64,000 nt of DNA, from the NCBI GenBank assembly GCA_037718865.1, contig JBBJMP010000003.1, positions 310,001 to 374,000 of the forward strand, written 5' to 3'. This DNA comes from JADCRZ01 sp037718865 (GTDB taxonomy: Bacteria > Bacteroidota > Bacteroidia > Chitinophagales > Chitinophagaceae). This document shows positions 44,573 to 53,063 of this stretch, piece by piece (position 1 is the first letter of the stretch; every line of letters starts with the position of its first letter). The translations under genes were made by a program, and so were the position numbers. The notes beneath the pieces are model-generated. The model searched no databases, was not told the origin of the DNA, and saw only the letters and a program-made list of their open reading frames with translations.

Positions 44573-47395
44573 ATGATGCGAAAGATCATGGTATTGGTTA
44601 TGTGCAGCCTGCAAATTTTAGCAGCACAGGGCCAGGAGAAGTATTGGCAGCAGCAGGTAAACTATGTCATTGATGTCAGCCTGAACGATATCGAACATAC
44701 CCTTGATGGTTATGAAAAGCTGGAATATAGTAATCATTCGCCGGATACTTTACATTTCATCTGGTTTCACCTATGGCCAAACGCATTTAAAAATGACAAG
44801 ACGGCCTTCAGCGAACAGTTGTTGTTAAATAACCGTACGGATTTTTATTTTTCGGACAAGGAGCAGAAAGGATATATTAACAGGCTGGACTTTAAAGTAA
44901 ATGGCGTCACCGCCAAGCTGGAAGACCATCCCGTCAACATTGATATCGTAAAACTTATACTTCCCAATCCGCTTGCACCTGGTGAAACAATTGGCATAAC
45001 CACTTCCTTTCATGTAAAATTACCTTACAACTTTTCGCGGGGCGGGCACGTGAAACAGTCTTACCAGGTTACGCAATGGTATCCGAAACCTGCCGTATAC
45101 GATCGGAAGGGTTGGCATCCCATGCCGTATGTAGACCAGGGTGAATTTTACAGTGAATTCGGCAATTATGATGTACGCATTTCGCTTCCGGCTAATTACG
45201 TGGTGGCAGCAACGGGTGAAATACAAAATGTCGAAGAAAAAAGCTGGTTAAAACAAAGGCCCGGCAGACAGTCGGTAAAAAACCCGACAGACCCCAAACT
45301 TCAACCCGTTTTTCCGGCTTCTTCCTCCCAAACAAAGTCCCTTCGTTACATTCAACACAATGTTCACGACTTTGCCTGGTTTGCAGATAAACGCTTTTTA
45401 GTGGATTACGATACTCTGGGGCTTGATTCAGGAAAGTCGATTGAGTTATACAGTTACTATTTACCATCAGGCGCTTCCACCTGGAAGAACAGCATTTCGT
45501 TTATGAAAGACGCTATCAGAACAAGGAGTAACTGGCTGGGCGAATATCCGTTTAATGTGGTGTCTGCGGTAGAAGCTGAAATGGGTTTCAGCGGTGGCAT
45601 GGAATATCCCACCATCACCTGTATTTCTCCTATGAAGTCGGAAAAAAATCTTGATATAACTCTTGCCCATGAAATCGGTCATAATTGGCTGTACGGCATT
45701 CTGGCTACAAATGAACGTTTACATCCATGGATGGACGAAGGCATGAATACTTTTTATGACGATAGATACTCCAGGCTTAAATATCCAGACGGTAAAAGAT
45801 CAGCCAATGATTTTATCGCTAAACGTATTCCCCCGGATCCCCAAAGGCTGATCCTGGAAACGATCACAACACTAAAAAAAGATCAGCCGGTGTATACATC
45901 TTCCGAAAACTTCAACGAGGTGAACTACCAGTTGATCGCTTACGTAAAAGCTTCGGAATGGATGAAAAGATTAGAAGATCATATCGGGCGGGAAATGTTT
46001 GACTCCTGCATGCATGCGTATTATGACCAATGGCAATTTAAACATCCCTATCCCGAAGACTTTAAAAAAATAATGGAAACCATATCACGAAAAAACCTGG
46101 ATAATTTATTTAATAACCTGGAGAGAAAAGGAAGTCTTATTCGCAATACGCAAACTAAAACGCTTCAACTCGCTTCGTTTTTTAACCTCAAAGACACGTT
46201 TAAGAAAAATTACCTGTCTGTTCTCCCGGCTATAGGCGCCAACATGTATGACGGATTCATGGTCGGAGGGCTTGTGCACAACTACCAGCTACCGTTACAA
46301 AGGTTCCGGTTAATAGTGGCTCCATTGTATGCCACACGTAGTAAACGATTAAACGGGATAACAAGGGTTTCATATACCTGGTACCCGGATCATTTCCCCT
46401 ACAGAATTGATGCCGGCGCCGGCGCCGCACGTTTTTCCTTGAATGAGTACCAGCCGGAGTTAAAGCCAAAGCAGATTTACACATTTCAAAAGCTGGCCCC
46501 CTTTATCCGTGTTACACTCAACGAATCACCATTAACTAAGGTAGAACGATACATTCAGTTAAAGTCGTATTTCATCCGGGAACAGGGACCATCGTTTAGT
46601 ACAATTATTACTGGAAACGATACCAGTGAACAGGTGAATACGGTCACAGAAGGAAGAAATTTAAACCAGTTAAAAATGGTCGTTGAAAATCGCCGAGTGT
46701 TATATCCCTACAAGGGAGAATTACAGGTAGAGCAGCAGAATGACTTTATACGCACTACCTTTACAGGCCGTTATTATTTTAATTATGCCAACAGGCAGGG
46801 TGGAATGAACGTACGGCTATTTGCAGGCAAATTCTTGTACAGCGGTGCAAAAACACAGTCAAAACAATTCGAAACTAACCGCTATCACCTTAACATGACC
46901 GGGGCTGATGGCTTCGAAGATTATACATACACCAACTATTTTGTGGGAAGAAATCAATTTGAAAACCTGGGAGCTCAGCAGATCATGATACGCGATGGTG
47001 GTTTTAAGGTGCGGACGGATTTATTAAGCAATAAGATTGGAAGAACGGATAACTGGCTCATCGCCGCCAATGCCGTGACCGATGTTCCAAAAAAGCTGAA
47101 TCCCTTCCAGGTTCTCCCAGTAAATATTCCGCTTAAGATCTTTGCCGACATTGGCACTTATGCAGAAGCCTGGAAAGAGAATGCAGAAACCAACCGGTTT
47201 CTTTTTGATGCCGGCTTCCAGATTGCCTTGTTTAAAGAAACGGTAAACATATATGTTCCCGTCATTTTCAGTACGGTCTATCGCGATTACTTCCGTTCAA
47301 CTTTGGGTTCAAAGCGTTTCTGGAAAACCATTTCTTTTAGTATCGACATTCAGGATTTCAGCTTACAAAAGATCAATAAAAATCTGCCTTTCTAA
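44573..47395 (+). CDS. M1-family metallopeptidase with long C-terminal beta-rich extension
   Basis: A 940-residue secreted peptidase with a signal peptide ending LAAQGQ. The catalytic site is H366-EIG-H370 with E389 (HPWMDEG), plus GGMEYP. The first ~530 residues align along their length with the preceding paralogue. The remaining ~410 are rich in alternating aromatic and polar strands (FIRTTFTGRYYFNYANRQGG) and end IQDFSLQKINKNLPF, resembling an outer-membrane barrel. That suggests a surface-anchored peptidase, which is inference. A 104-base gap separates the two genes. Confidence 0.9.
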   Translation: MMRKIMVLVMCSLQILAAQGQEKYWQQQVNYVIDVSLNDIEHTLDGYEKLEYSNHSPDTLHFIWFHLWPNAFKNDKTAFSEQLLLNNRTDFYFSDKEQKGYINRLDFKVNGVTAKLEDHPVNIDIVKLILPNPLAPGETIGITTSFHVKLPYNFSRGGHVKQSYQVTQWYPKPAVYDRKGWHPMPYVDQGEFYSEFGNYDVRISLPANYVVAATGEIQNVEEKSWLKQRPGRQSVKNPTDPKLQPVFPASSSQTKSLRYIQHNVHDFAWFADKRFLVDYDTLGLDSGKSIELYSYYLPSGASTWKNSISFMKDAIRTRSNWLGEYPFNVVSAVEAEMGFSGGMEYPTITCISPMKSEKNLDITLAHEIGHNWLYGILATNERLHPWMDEGMNTFYDDRYSRLKYPDGKRSANDFIAKRIPPDPQRLILETITTLKKDQPVYTSSENFNEVNYQLIAYVKASEWMKRLEDHIGREMFDSCMHAYYDQWQFKHPYPEDFKKIMETISRKNLDNLFNNLERKGSLIRNTQTKTLQLASFFNLKDTFKKNYLSVLPAIGANMYDGFMVGGLVHNYQLPLQRFRLIVAPLYATRSKRLNGITRVSYTWYPDHFPYRIDAGAGAARFSLNEYQPELKPKQIYTFQKLAPFIRVTLNESPLTKVERYIQLKSYFIREQGPSFSTIITGNDTSEQVNTVTEGRNLNQLKMVVENRRVLYPYKGELQVEQQNDFIRTTFTGRYYFNYANRQGGMNVRLFAGKFLYSGAKTQSKQFETNRYHLNMTGADGFEDYTYTNYFVGRNQFENLGAQQIMIRDGGFKVRTDLLSNKIGRTDNWLIAANAVTDVPKKLNPFQVLPVNIPLKIFADIGTYAEAWKENAETNRFLFDAGFQIALFKETVNIYVPVIFSTVYRDYFRSTLGSKRFWKTISFSIDIQDFSLQKINKNLPF

Positions 47396-47423
47396 TCGCG
47401 GGGCTTCGGAACTTCATTTACGT

Positions 47424-48347
47424 ATGGTAACGCCAAAAGACATACAATACCTGGAACACAAAAATGTGAATAAAGCAAAATGGGATCTTTGCGTCGGATC
47501 GGCTGATAACGGATTGATCTATGCGTATTCTTATTATCTCGATCATATGGCTATGCATTGGGATGCACTGGTATTTAACGATTATGAAGCGGTAATGCCG
47601 TTGACATGGAACAAAAAATACGGATTTTATTATCTCCATCAGCCGTTTCTGTGCGCCAGCCTGGGAGTGTTTGGCAAAAAGATAGATGCTAAAATAACAG
47701 AGGCCTTTCTCAGGGCGATTCCAGGCAAATTCAGATATTGGGACATTTATTTGAATAGTGGCAACCTTTTTCCTTTGGCAGATTTTAAACCCTATATAAG
47801 GCTTAACCACGTATTGAACCTGAAAAAAAATTATGATGATTTATACCAACTTTTTCGTGCCAGCTATAAGCAGACATTGAAAAGAGTGGAGCAGGCAGGA
47901 TGTATTATCAAAAAGGATATAGCCATCGAGGAAGTGATGGCTATGACAAAATCACAACTTGATCCCGTTGTTAAAATCAAAGACGAGCGGTATGAAAGAT
48001 TTATCCAATTATACCGGGTAATTTGTTCAAATAACCATGCTGTAAATTACGGGGTATATACACCCAAAGATCAATTGCTTGCTTCAGGTGTTTTTCTATT
48101 CTCGCATCAGCGTGCCTATTATATTTTAGCTGGCAATCACCCGAATGGAAGAACCCTGGGGGCTTCTCACCAGGTAATCAATACGTTTATAAAAGATCAT
48201 GCAGAGAGAAATCTGGTGCTTGATTTTGAAGGGTCAGACATCAGTAAGATTGCTTTTTTCTTCAAGAGCTTTGGTGCTGAAGAAGAGTTATACCCGGGAA
48301 TTCTTTACAATCGTTTACCTGCTTTGGTAAGGTGGTTAAAAAATTAA
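47424..48347 (+). CDS. GNAT/FemAB-like acyltransferase-fold protein
   Basis: A 307-residue protein from ATG 47424. The frame is open upstream but overlaps the peptidase gene, and the conserved-looking part begins at MVTPKDIQYLEHKN. The C-terminal half (LASGVFLFSHQRAYYILAGN, then GASHQVINTFIKDHAERNL and LDFEGSDI) resembles GNAT_6/FemAB folds that transfer acyl or aminoacyl groups. The substrate is unknown. It starts 29 bases after the peptidase stop. The following gene converges 2 bases away. Confidence 0.65.
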   Translation: MVTPKDIQYLEHKNVNKAKWDLCVGSADNGLIYAYSYYLDHMAMHWDALVFNDYEAVMPLTWNKKYGFYYLHQPFLCASLGVFGKKIDAKITEAFLRAIPGKFRYWDIYLNSGNLFPLADFKPYIRLNHVLNLKKNYDDLYQLFRASYKQTLKRVEQAGCIIKKDIAIEEVMAMTKSQLDPVVKIKDERYERFIQLYRVICSNNHAVNYGVYTPKDQLLASGVFLFSHQRAYYILAGNHPNGRTLGASHQVINTFIKDHAERNLVLDFEGSDISKIAFFFKSFGAEEELYPGILYNRLPALVRWLKN

Positions 48348-48349
48348 TT

Positions 48350-49036
48350 TCATGTCTGCGCTGACATTTCTCTTTCTTCCAGTATTTTCCCGGCCATCAG
48401 CAGATCCATTTGCCAGGTTACCTTAATATTGGTTGCTTCGCCTTCTATCAGATGTATCCTTTCACCATAGCTTTCCACGACACAGGCTTCATCCGTAAAA
48501 GAAGCCTGATACTCCTGCGTGAAAGCATTTTTCAAAATGGTACCTGAGAAGGTTTGGGGCGTTTGAATAATTCTTACTTTGTTGCGGTCAATGATTGCAA
48601 ACCCGGAAGCCGTTTCTATTCGCATGGAATCAACCGCAAAAATGGCAGGTATGGCATTGCCATAATTAACTGCTCCTTCATAACAACGTTGAATCAGCTG
48701 CGTTGTTACCAGGCAACGCACTCCATCATGAACGAAAACGATACTATCTTCAGGTGCCTCCTTTAATCCCTCTTGAACGGAATGAAAACGGGTTTCGCCG
48801 CCTGCTACGAGCTTGATCTGACCTGCATAGCCAATGGATTGAACCAGAGATACGCCAGTTCCGAGGTGTTGTTCTGGCAATACCAATATGATCTTTACAT
48901 CAGCATAAGCTTGAAGAAAAGCGGTCACAGTGTGCCATAGAACCGGTTTGTCCTTTAACAATAAAAACTGTTTAGGTATACTGGTGCCCATCCTGAGACC
49001 GGCACCGCCTGCAACTATAACGGCATATTTGTTCAT
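48350..49036 (-). CDS. ispD: 2-C-methyl-D-erythritol 4-phosphate cytidylyltransferase
   Basis: A 228-residue IspD. The nucleotide-binding start is VAGGAGLRMGTSIPKQFLLL, with the conserved DKPVLWHTV, VHDGVRC and QTPQTF motifs and the C-terminal DEACVVE. It makes CDP-methylerythritol in the non-mevalonate isoprenoid pathway. The length is normal. It starts 3 bases after a STAS gene on the same strand, so the two appear co-transcribed. Confidence 0.95.
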   Translation of the reverse strand: MNKYAVIVAGGAGLRMGTSIPKQFLLLKDKPVLWHTVTAFLQAYADVKIILVLPEQHLGTGVSLVQSIGYAGQIKLVAGGETRFHSVQEGLKEAPEDSIVFVHDGVRCLVTTQLIQRCYEGAVNYGNAIPAIFAVDSMRIETASGFAIIDRNKVRIIQTPQTFSGTILKNAFTQEYQASFTDEACVVESYGERIHLIEGEATNIKVTWQMDLLMAGKILEEREMSAQT

Positions 49037-49039
49037 ACT

Positions 49040-49411
49040 TTATTCCTCCAGCAACTCCCTCTCTATCTCTTCCATCTGTACAATATCTCCGGCTTCACTT
49101 TCAGTAGGCACAGCATTCATCAATTCCAGCCACCCGGCTGAATCCAGCCTCTGCTCTACAACTGGTTGCAATCCGCTAATCACAAAAGACGCACCCTGTT
49201 CATAAAACTTTTGCTGAATACCAATCAGGGTTTCCGCTGCAGCTTCATCGAGGAATTGGATGTCTTTGAGACTGAGAACTATATTTTTTATGGGCTTTTG
49301 TAGATATGTTAACAATATGGATCCTAATTCTTCTGTCATATTAGCATGGAATGCTGATTCGGGAAGCGTTATTACGTGAAATATTTCCTTGGTATCAATT
49401 TTGACTTGCAT
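49040..49411 (-). CDS. STAS-domain protein (anti-sigma-factor antagonist-like)
   Basis: A 123-residue single STAS domain. The beta-alpha core NIVLSLKDIQFLDEAAAETL is where SpoIIAA-type proteins carry the regulatory Ser/Thr. Here the segment reads FLDEAAA without the usual Ser, so phosphorylation control may be absent. An acidic tail (VQMEEIERELLEE) follows. It is the first gene of a pair with ispD. The link to isoprenoid synthesis is probably only transcriptional. Confidence 0.8.
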   Translation of the reverse strand: MQVKIDTKEIFHVITLPESAFHANMTEELGSILLTYLQKPIKNIVLSLKDIQFLDEAAAETLIGIQQKFYEQGASFVISGLQPVVEQRLDSAGWLELMNAVPTESEAGDIVQMEEIERELLEE

Positions 49412-49564
49412 AGTCTTGACAATTAAATAGCTTGTTTAAACGTTCAGATAAATTGGAAATGTCCATCAGAATTAAAATCATCACCTGATTACTTATGTGA
49501 ACAATTCACTGGCTAAACTTTAATCAAAAATATTCGTTATTATTGTATAACACAATCATTTAAA

Positions 49565-52099
49565 ATGGATAACAATTTTTCAGCCCAGGTAAAAGAGATT
49601 ATATCGTTTAGCAGGGAGGAAGCTTTGCGACTGGGAAATGATTTTATTGGCACTGAGCATTTGCTACTTGGATTGATAAGAGAAGGTGACAATACGGCCG
49701 TTCGCATTCTTAAAAGCTTTAATGTAGATTTATACGAACTGCGAAAGGAAGTGGAACTGGCCATCAAAGACAAAACCGGTAAAAACATTGCAAATATAAA
49801 TAGTTTGCCATTGACCAAGCAGGCAGAGAAGGTGATTCGGGTAACTGTACTAGAAGCAAAAGCTTTAAAAAGCCCAACAGTTGAAACCGAACATTTGATG
49901 CTTTCTATCTTAAAAAACAAAGAAAATATTGCAACACAAATCTTAAATCAATTCGACGTGGATTACGATCTTTTTAGAAATGAGTTAGGCGTTGTAAAAA
50001 GCAACGATGTCCGCAGCGAATATGCGGATGAAAATGAAGATGACTTTGACGAGGAAAAGAAGTATTCTCAGCAAAAAGCCAAAGCTGCTGGAAACACAAA
50101 AAGTAAAACTCCTGTCCTCGATAATTTTGGTAGAGATATTACCAGGCTTGCAGAAACCGGAGCTTTAGACCCGATTGTAGGCAGAGAAGTGGAAATCGAA
50201 CGCGTTTCACAGATCCTTTCAAGGCGTAAAAAAAACAACCCTATCTTAATCGGAGAACCTGGTGTTGGTAAAACGGCCATTGTTGAAGGGTTGGCGCTAC
50301 GCATCGTTCAACGTAAAGTTTCCAGGGTGTTGTTCGATAAACGGGTTATTTCATTAGACCTTGCTGCTTTGGTTGCAGGTACTAAATATCGGGGCCAGTT
50401 TGAAGAAAGAATGAAAGCAATCATGAATGAACTGGAAAAGAACCGGGATGTAATCCTTTTCATCGACGAAATACATACTATCGTTGGTGCAGGTGGTGCC
50501 AGCGGTTCGCTGGATGCATCCAACATTTTCAAGCCGGCGCTGGCTCGTGGAGAGTTACAATGCATCGGCGCTTCAACCCTTGATGAATACCGGATGTATA
50601 TCGAAAAGGATGGTGCGCTGGACCGCCGTTTTCAAAAGGTGATGATAAATCCGCCGACGGTTGATGAAACTATCCAGATACTTACTAATATACAGAGCAA
50701 ATACGAAGACTATCACAACGTATCGTATTCAATAGAGGCAATCGATGCCTGTGTGAAACTGAGTGACCGGTATATGACGGACAGATTACTGCCTGATAAG
50801 GCTATTGATGTGCTTGACGAAGTAGGTGCAAGGGTCCATCTCAAGAACATTAATGTACCTCAGGAGATTCTGGAGCTCGAAAAAAAGATAGAAGATATCA
50901 AAAATGAAAAAAATAAGGTAGTTAAAAGCCAGAAGTTTGAAGAAGCAGCTTCGTTGCGTGATACTGAAAAACGCCTCGCTGAAGATCTCGAAAAAGCAAA
51001 AAACATATGGGAGGAAGATAGTAAACATAAGCGTTATCCGATCGATGAGGAGGCCATTGCTGAAGTGGTAAGCATGATGACGGGCATTCCGGTAAAACGC
51101 ATGGTTCAGGCTGAAACGGAAAAATTGCGCCGGATGAGTGAGGATATGGCGGAAATGGTAGTCGGACAAAGCGAAGCGATTCAGAAAGTCGTTAAAGCCA
51201 TACAGCGTAACAGGGTAGGATTGAAGGATCCCAAAAAGCCCATCGGCACATTTATCTTTTTAGGCCCTACAGGAGTAGGCAAAACAGAATTGGCCAGGGC
51301 ATTGGCGAGGTATATGTTTGATTCCGAAGACTCATTGATAAGGGTTGACATGAGTGAATACATGGAGAAATTTACGGTCAGCCGCCTGATAGGTGCCCCT
51401 CCCGGTTATGTAGGATATGAAGAAGGCGGTCAGCTTACTGAAAAAGTTCGCCGTAAGCCGTATTCTGTCATTCTCCTGGATGAAATTGAAAAAGCTCATC
51501 CGGATATTTATAACCTGTTATTGCAGGTTCTTGATGACGGCCAGTTAACAGATGGTTTAGGCAGAAAGATTGACTTCAAGAATACGCTGATCATCATGAC
51601 CTCTAATATTGGAGCCAGGCAGCTGAAAGACTTTGGAGAAGGTGTTGGTTTTGCTACGGCTAACAGGACGATGAATTCGGATGAAAATAATAAAGCGGTT
51701 ATAGAGAAAGCGCTTAAGCGTACGTTCTCACCCGAATTCCTGAACCGTATTGATGATGTGGTTATCTTTAATTCTTTGGAGCAATCTCATATCTTTCAGA
51801 TCATTGACATACTAATGAAAGGGGTTATGAAGCGTTTGGTTAACCTGGGATTCAGTCTTGAACTGACCGAAGATGCGAAGGTTTTTATTGCAGAAAAAGG
51901 ATATGATCAGCAGTTTGGCGCAAGGCCGCTTCACCGTTCTATTCAAAAATACCTGGAAGATCCCTTGGCAGAGGAGATACTAAATATGAATATTAAAAAT
52001 GGTGATGTGCTTATTGCAGACCTGGATAAGGAACTGCAAAAGATCCGATTCAGCCTTAAGGAATCGTCATCCAAGAAGTCGGAGAAATCAGAAGTTTAA
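49565..52099 (+). CDS. clpC: ClpC-type AAA+ unfoldase
   Basis: An 844-residue Clp ATPase. It has two N-terminal Clp_N repeats (~1-145), D1 with GEPGVGKTAI and a middle region with a UVR motif (KSQKFEEAASLRDTEKRL). D2 carries GPTGVGKTEL and APPGYVGYEEGGQLTEKV, and a D2-small domain closes the protein. This order is that of ClpC, which unfolds substrates for ClpP. The gene stands alone, followed by a strong terminator. Confidence 0.95.
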   Translation: MDNNFSAQVKEIISFSREEALRLGNDFIGTEHLLLGLIREGDNTAVRILKSFNVDLYELRKEVELAIKDKTGKNIANINSLPLTKQAEKVIRVTVLEAKALKSPTVETEHLMLSILKNKENIATQILNQFDVDYDLFRNELGVVKSNDVRSEYADENEDDFDEEKKYSQQKAKAAGNTKSKTPVLDNFGRDITRLAETGALDPIVGREVEIERVSQILSRRKKNNPILIGEPGVGKTAIVEGLALRIVQRKVSRVLFDKRVISLDLAALVAGTKYRGQFEERMKAIMNELEKNRDVILFIDEIHTIVGAGGASGSLDASNIFKPALARGELQCIGASTLDEYRMYIEKDGALDRRFQKVMINPPTVDETIQILTNIQSKYEDYHNVSYSIEAIDACVKLSDRYMTDRLLPDKAIDVLDEVGARVHLKNINVPQEILELEKKIEDIKNEKNKVVKSQKFEEAASLRDTEKRLAEDLEKAKNIWEEDSKHKRYPIDEEAIAEVVSMMTGIPVKRMVQAETEKLRRMSEDMAEMVVGQSEAIQKVVKAIQRNRVGLKDPKKPIGTFIFLGPTGVGKTELARALARYMFDSEDSLIRVDMSEYMEKFTVSRLIGAPPGYVGYEEGGQLTEKVRRKPYSVILLDEIEKAHPDIYNLLLQVLDDGQLTDGLGRKIDFKNTLIIMTSNIGARQLKDFGEGVGFATANRTMNSDENNKAVIEKALKRTFSPEFLNRIDDVVIFNSLEQSHIFQIIDILMKGVMKRLVNLGFSLELTEDAKVFIAEKGYDQQFGARPLHRSIQKYLEDPLAEEILNMNIKNGDVLIADLDKELQKIRFSLKESSSKKSEKSEV

Positions 52100-52118
52100 C
52101 CGTATAGTTTATGTTATA

Positions 52119-52153
52119 AAAAAGCCACCCGCTACATCAGTGGGTGGCTTTTT
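52119..52153. terminator. Bidirectional terminator after clpC
   Basis: AAAAAGCCACCC pairs with GGGTGGCTTTTT around an 11-base loop. The A and T tracts make it usable from both sides. Confidence 0.92.
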
Positions 52154-52225
52154 ATTTATTCTCTTAATAAACATAATTTATACAGATAACATATTGTTTG
52201 TAAACTTGCACCATGTGATTTAATT

Positions 52226-52909
52226 ATGGAAACAAACATTATCATCATTACAATTGACGGATGGAGCAGTTGCGGCAAAAGTACCCTAGCTAAACAACTT
52301 GCTAAAAGCCTGAATTATGTTTACATTGATAGCGGGGCCATGTATCGCGCCGTTACTCTATACTTTCTTCGAAATCACGTCGACTGGACGCGGAAAAAAG
52401 CCGTCGAAGAAGCTCTCCAAAACATAAACCTGGAATTCAGGTTCAGTGAAAAAAGCATGCAGACGGAGATGTTCCTGAATGATGAGAATGTTGAATATGT
52501 AATCAGAGATCTTGTTGTAGCTGAGAAAGTAAGCGAAGTAGCAGCGGTTAGAGAGGTCAGAAGTTATGCCGTCAGCCAGCAGCAAAAGATGGGCGAATCC
52601 AAAGGTTTAGTAATGGATGGAAGAGATATAGGTACTGTTGTTTTCCCTCGGGCCGAACTTAAAATATTTATGACTGCCGACGTAGCGATCCGTGTACAAA
52701 GGCGGTTTAAGGAATTGTACCAAAAGAACCCCAACATAACCATCGAAGAGGTTAAAGCAAATCTTGCCCTAAGGGACTATATCGATTCTAATCGTGAGAT
52801 CAGCCCTTTGCGTAAGGCGGCCGATGCCATTGAATTAAACAATTCTCACCTTACTGAAAAACAACAACTGGAAACAGCGCTAAAGTGGGCAATGGATAGG
52901 TTGACCTGA
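52226..52909 (+). CDS. cmk: Cytidylate kinase
   Basis: A 227-residue (d)CMP kinase. The P-loop is DGWSSCGKSTLAK, followed by YIDSGAMYRAVTLYF. The CMP-specific MDGRDIGTVVFP and the lid RDYIDSNREISPLRKAADA are all present. It phosphorylates CMP/dCMP with ATP. The length is normal and it is preceded by the clpC terminator. TAAACTTG about 20 bases before the ATG is a weak -7 candidate. Confidence 0.96.
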   Translation: METNIIIITIDGWSSCGKSTLAKQLAKSLNYVYIDSGAMYRAVTLYFLRNHVDWTRKKAVEEALQNINLEFRFSEKSMQTEMFLNDENVEYVIRDLVVAEKVSEVAAVREVRSYAVSQQQKMGESKGLVMDGRDIGTVVFPRAELKIFMTADVAIRVQRRFKELYQKNPNITIEEVKANLALRDYIDSNREISPLRKAADAIELNNSHLTEKQQLETALKWAMDRLT

Positions 52910-52919
52910 CAACCTGTTC

Positions 52920-53048
52920 AACCACCCCGCTTTATAAAATGACCTTGTCATCTTATAAGGAACCCCTCCTTGAAAAGAAGGGGAACTTTAGTTATTTAAG
53001 CCCCTCCTTTCCAAGTAGGGGAAGGTTTGGTAGCAAACCGGGGTGGTT
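52920..53048. repeat. 129-bp palindromic repeat, MITE-like
   Basis: The outer ends AACCACCCCG and CGGGGTGGTT are exact inverted repeats. Inside are two C-rich/G-rich near-palindromes (CCCCTCCTT...AAGAAGGGG and CCCCTCCTTT...AGGGGAAGG). It sits between the convergent cmk and glnN genes, beginning 11 bases after the cmk stop. It may be a short interspersed element or a compound terminator. Confidence 0.55.
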
Positions 53049-53063
53049 ACCCACCCGCCCGAT

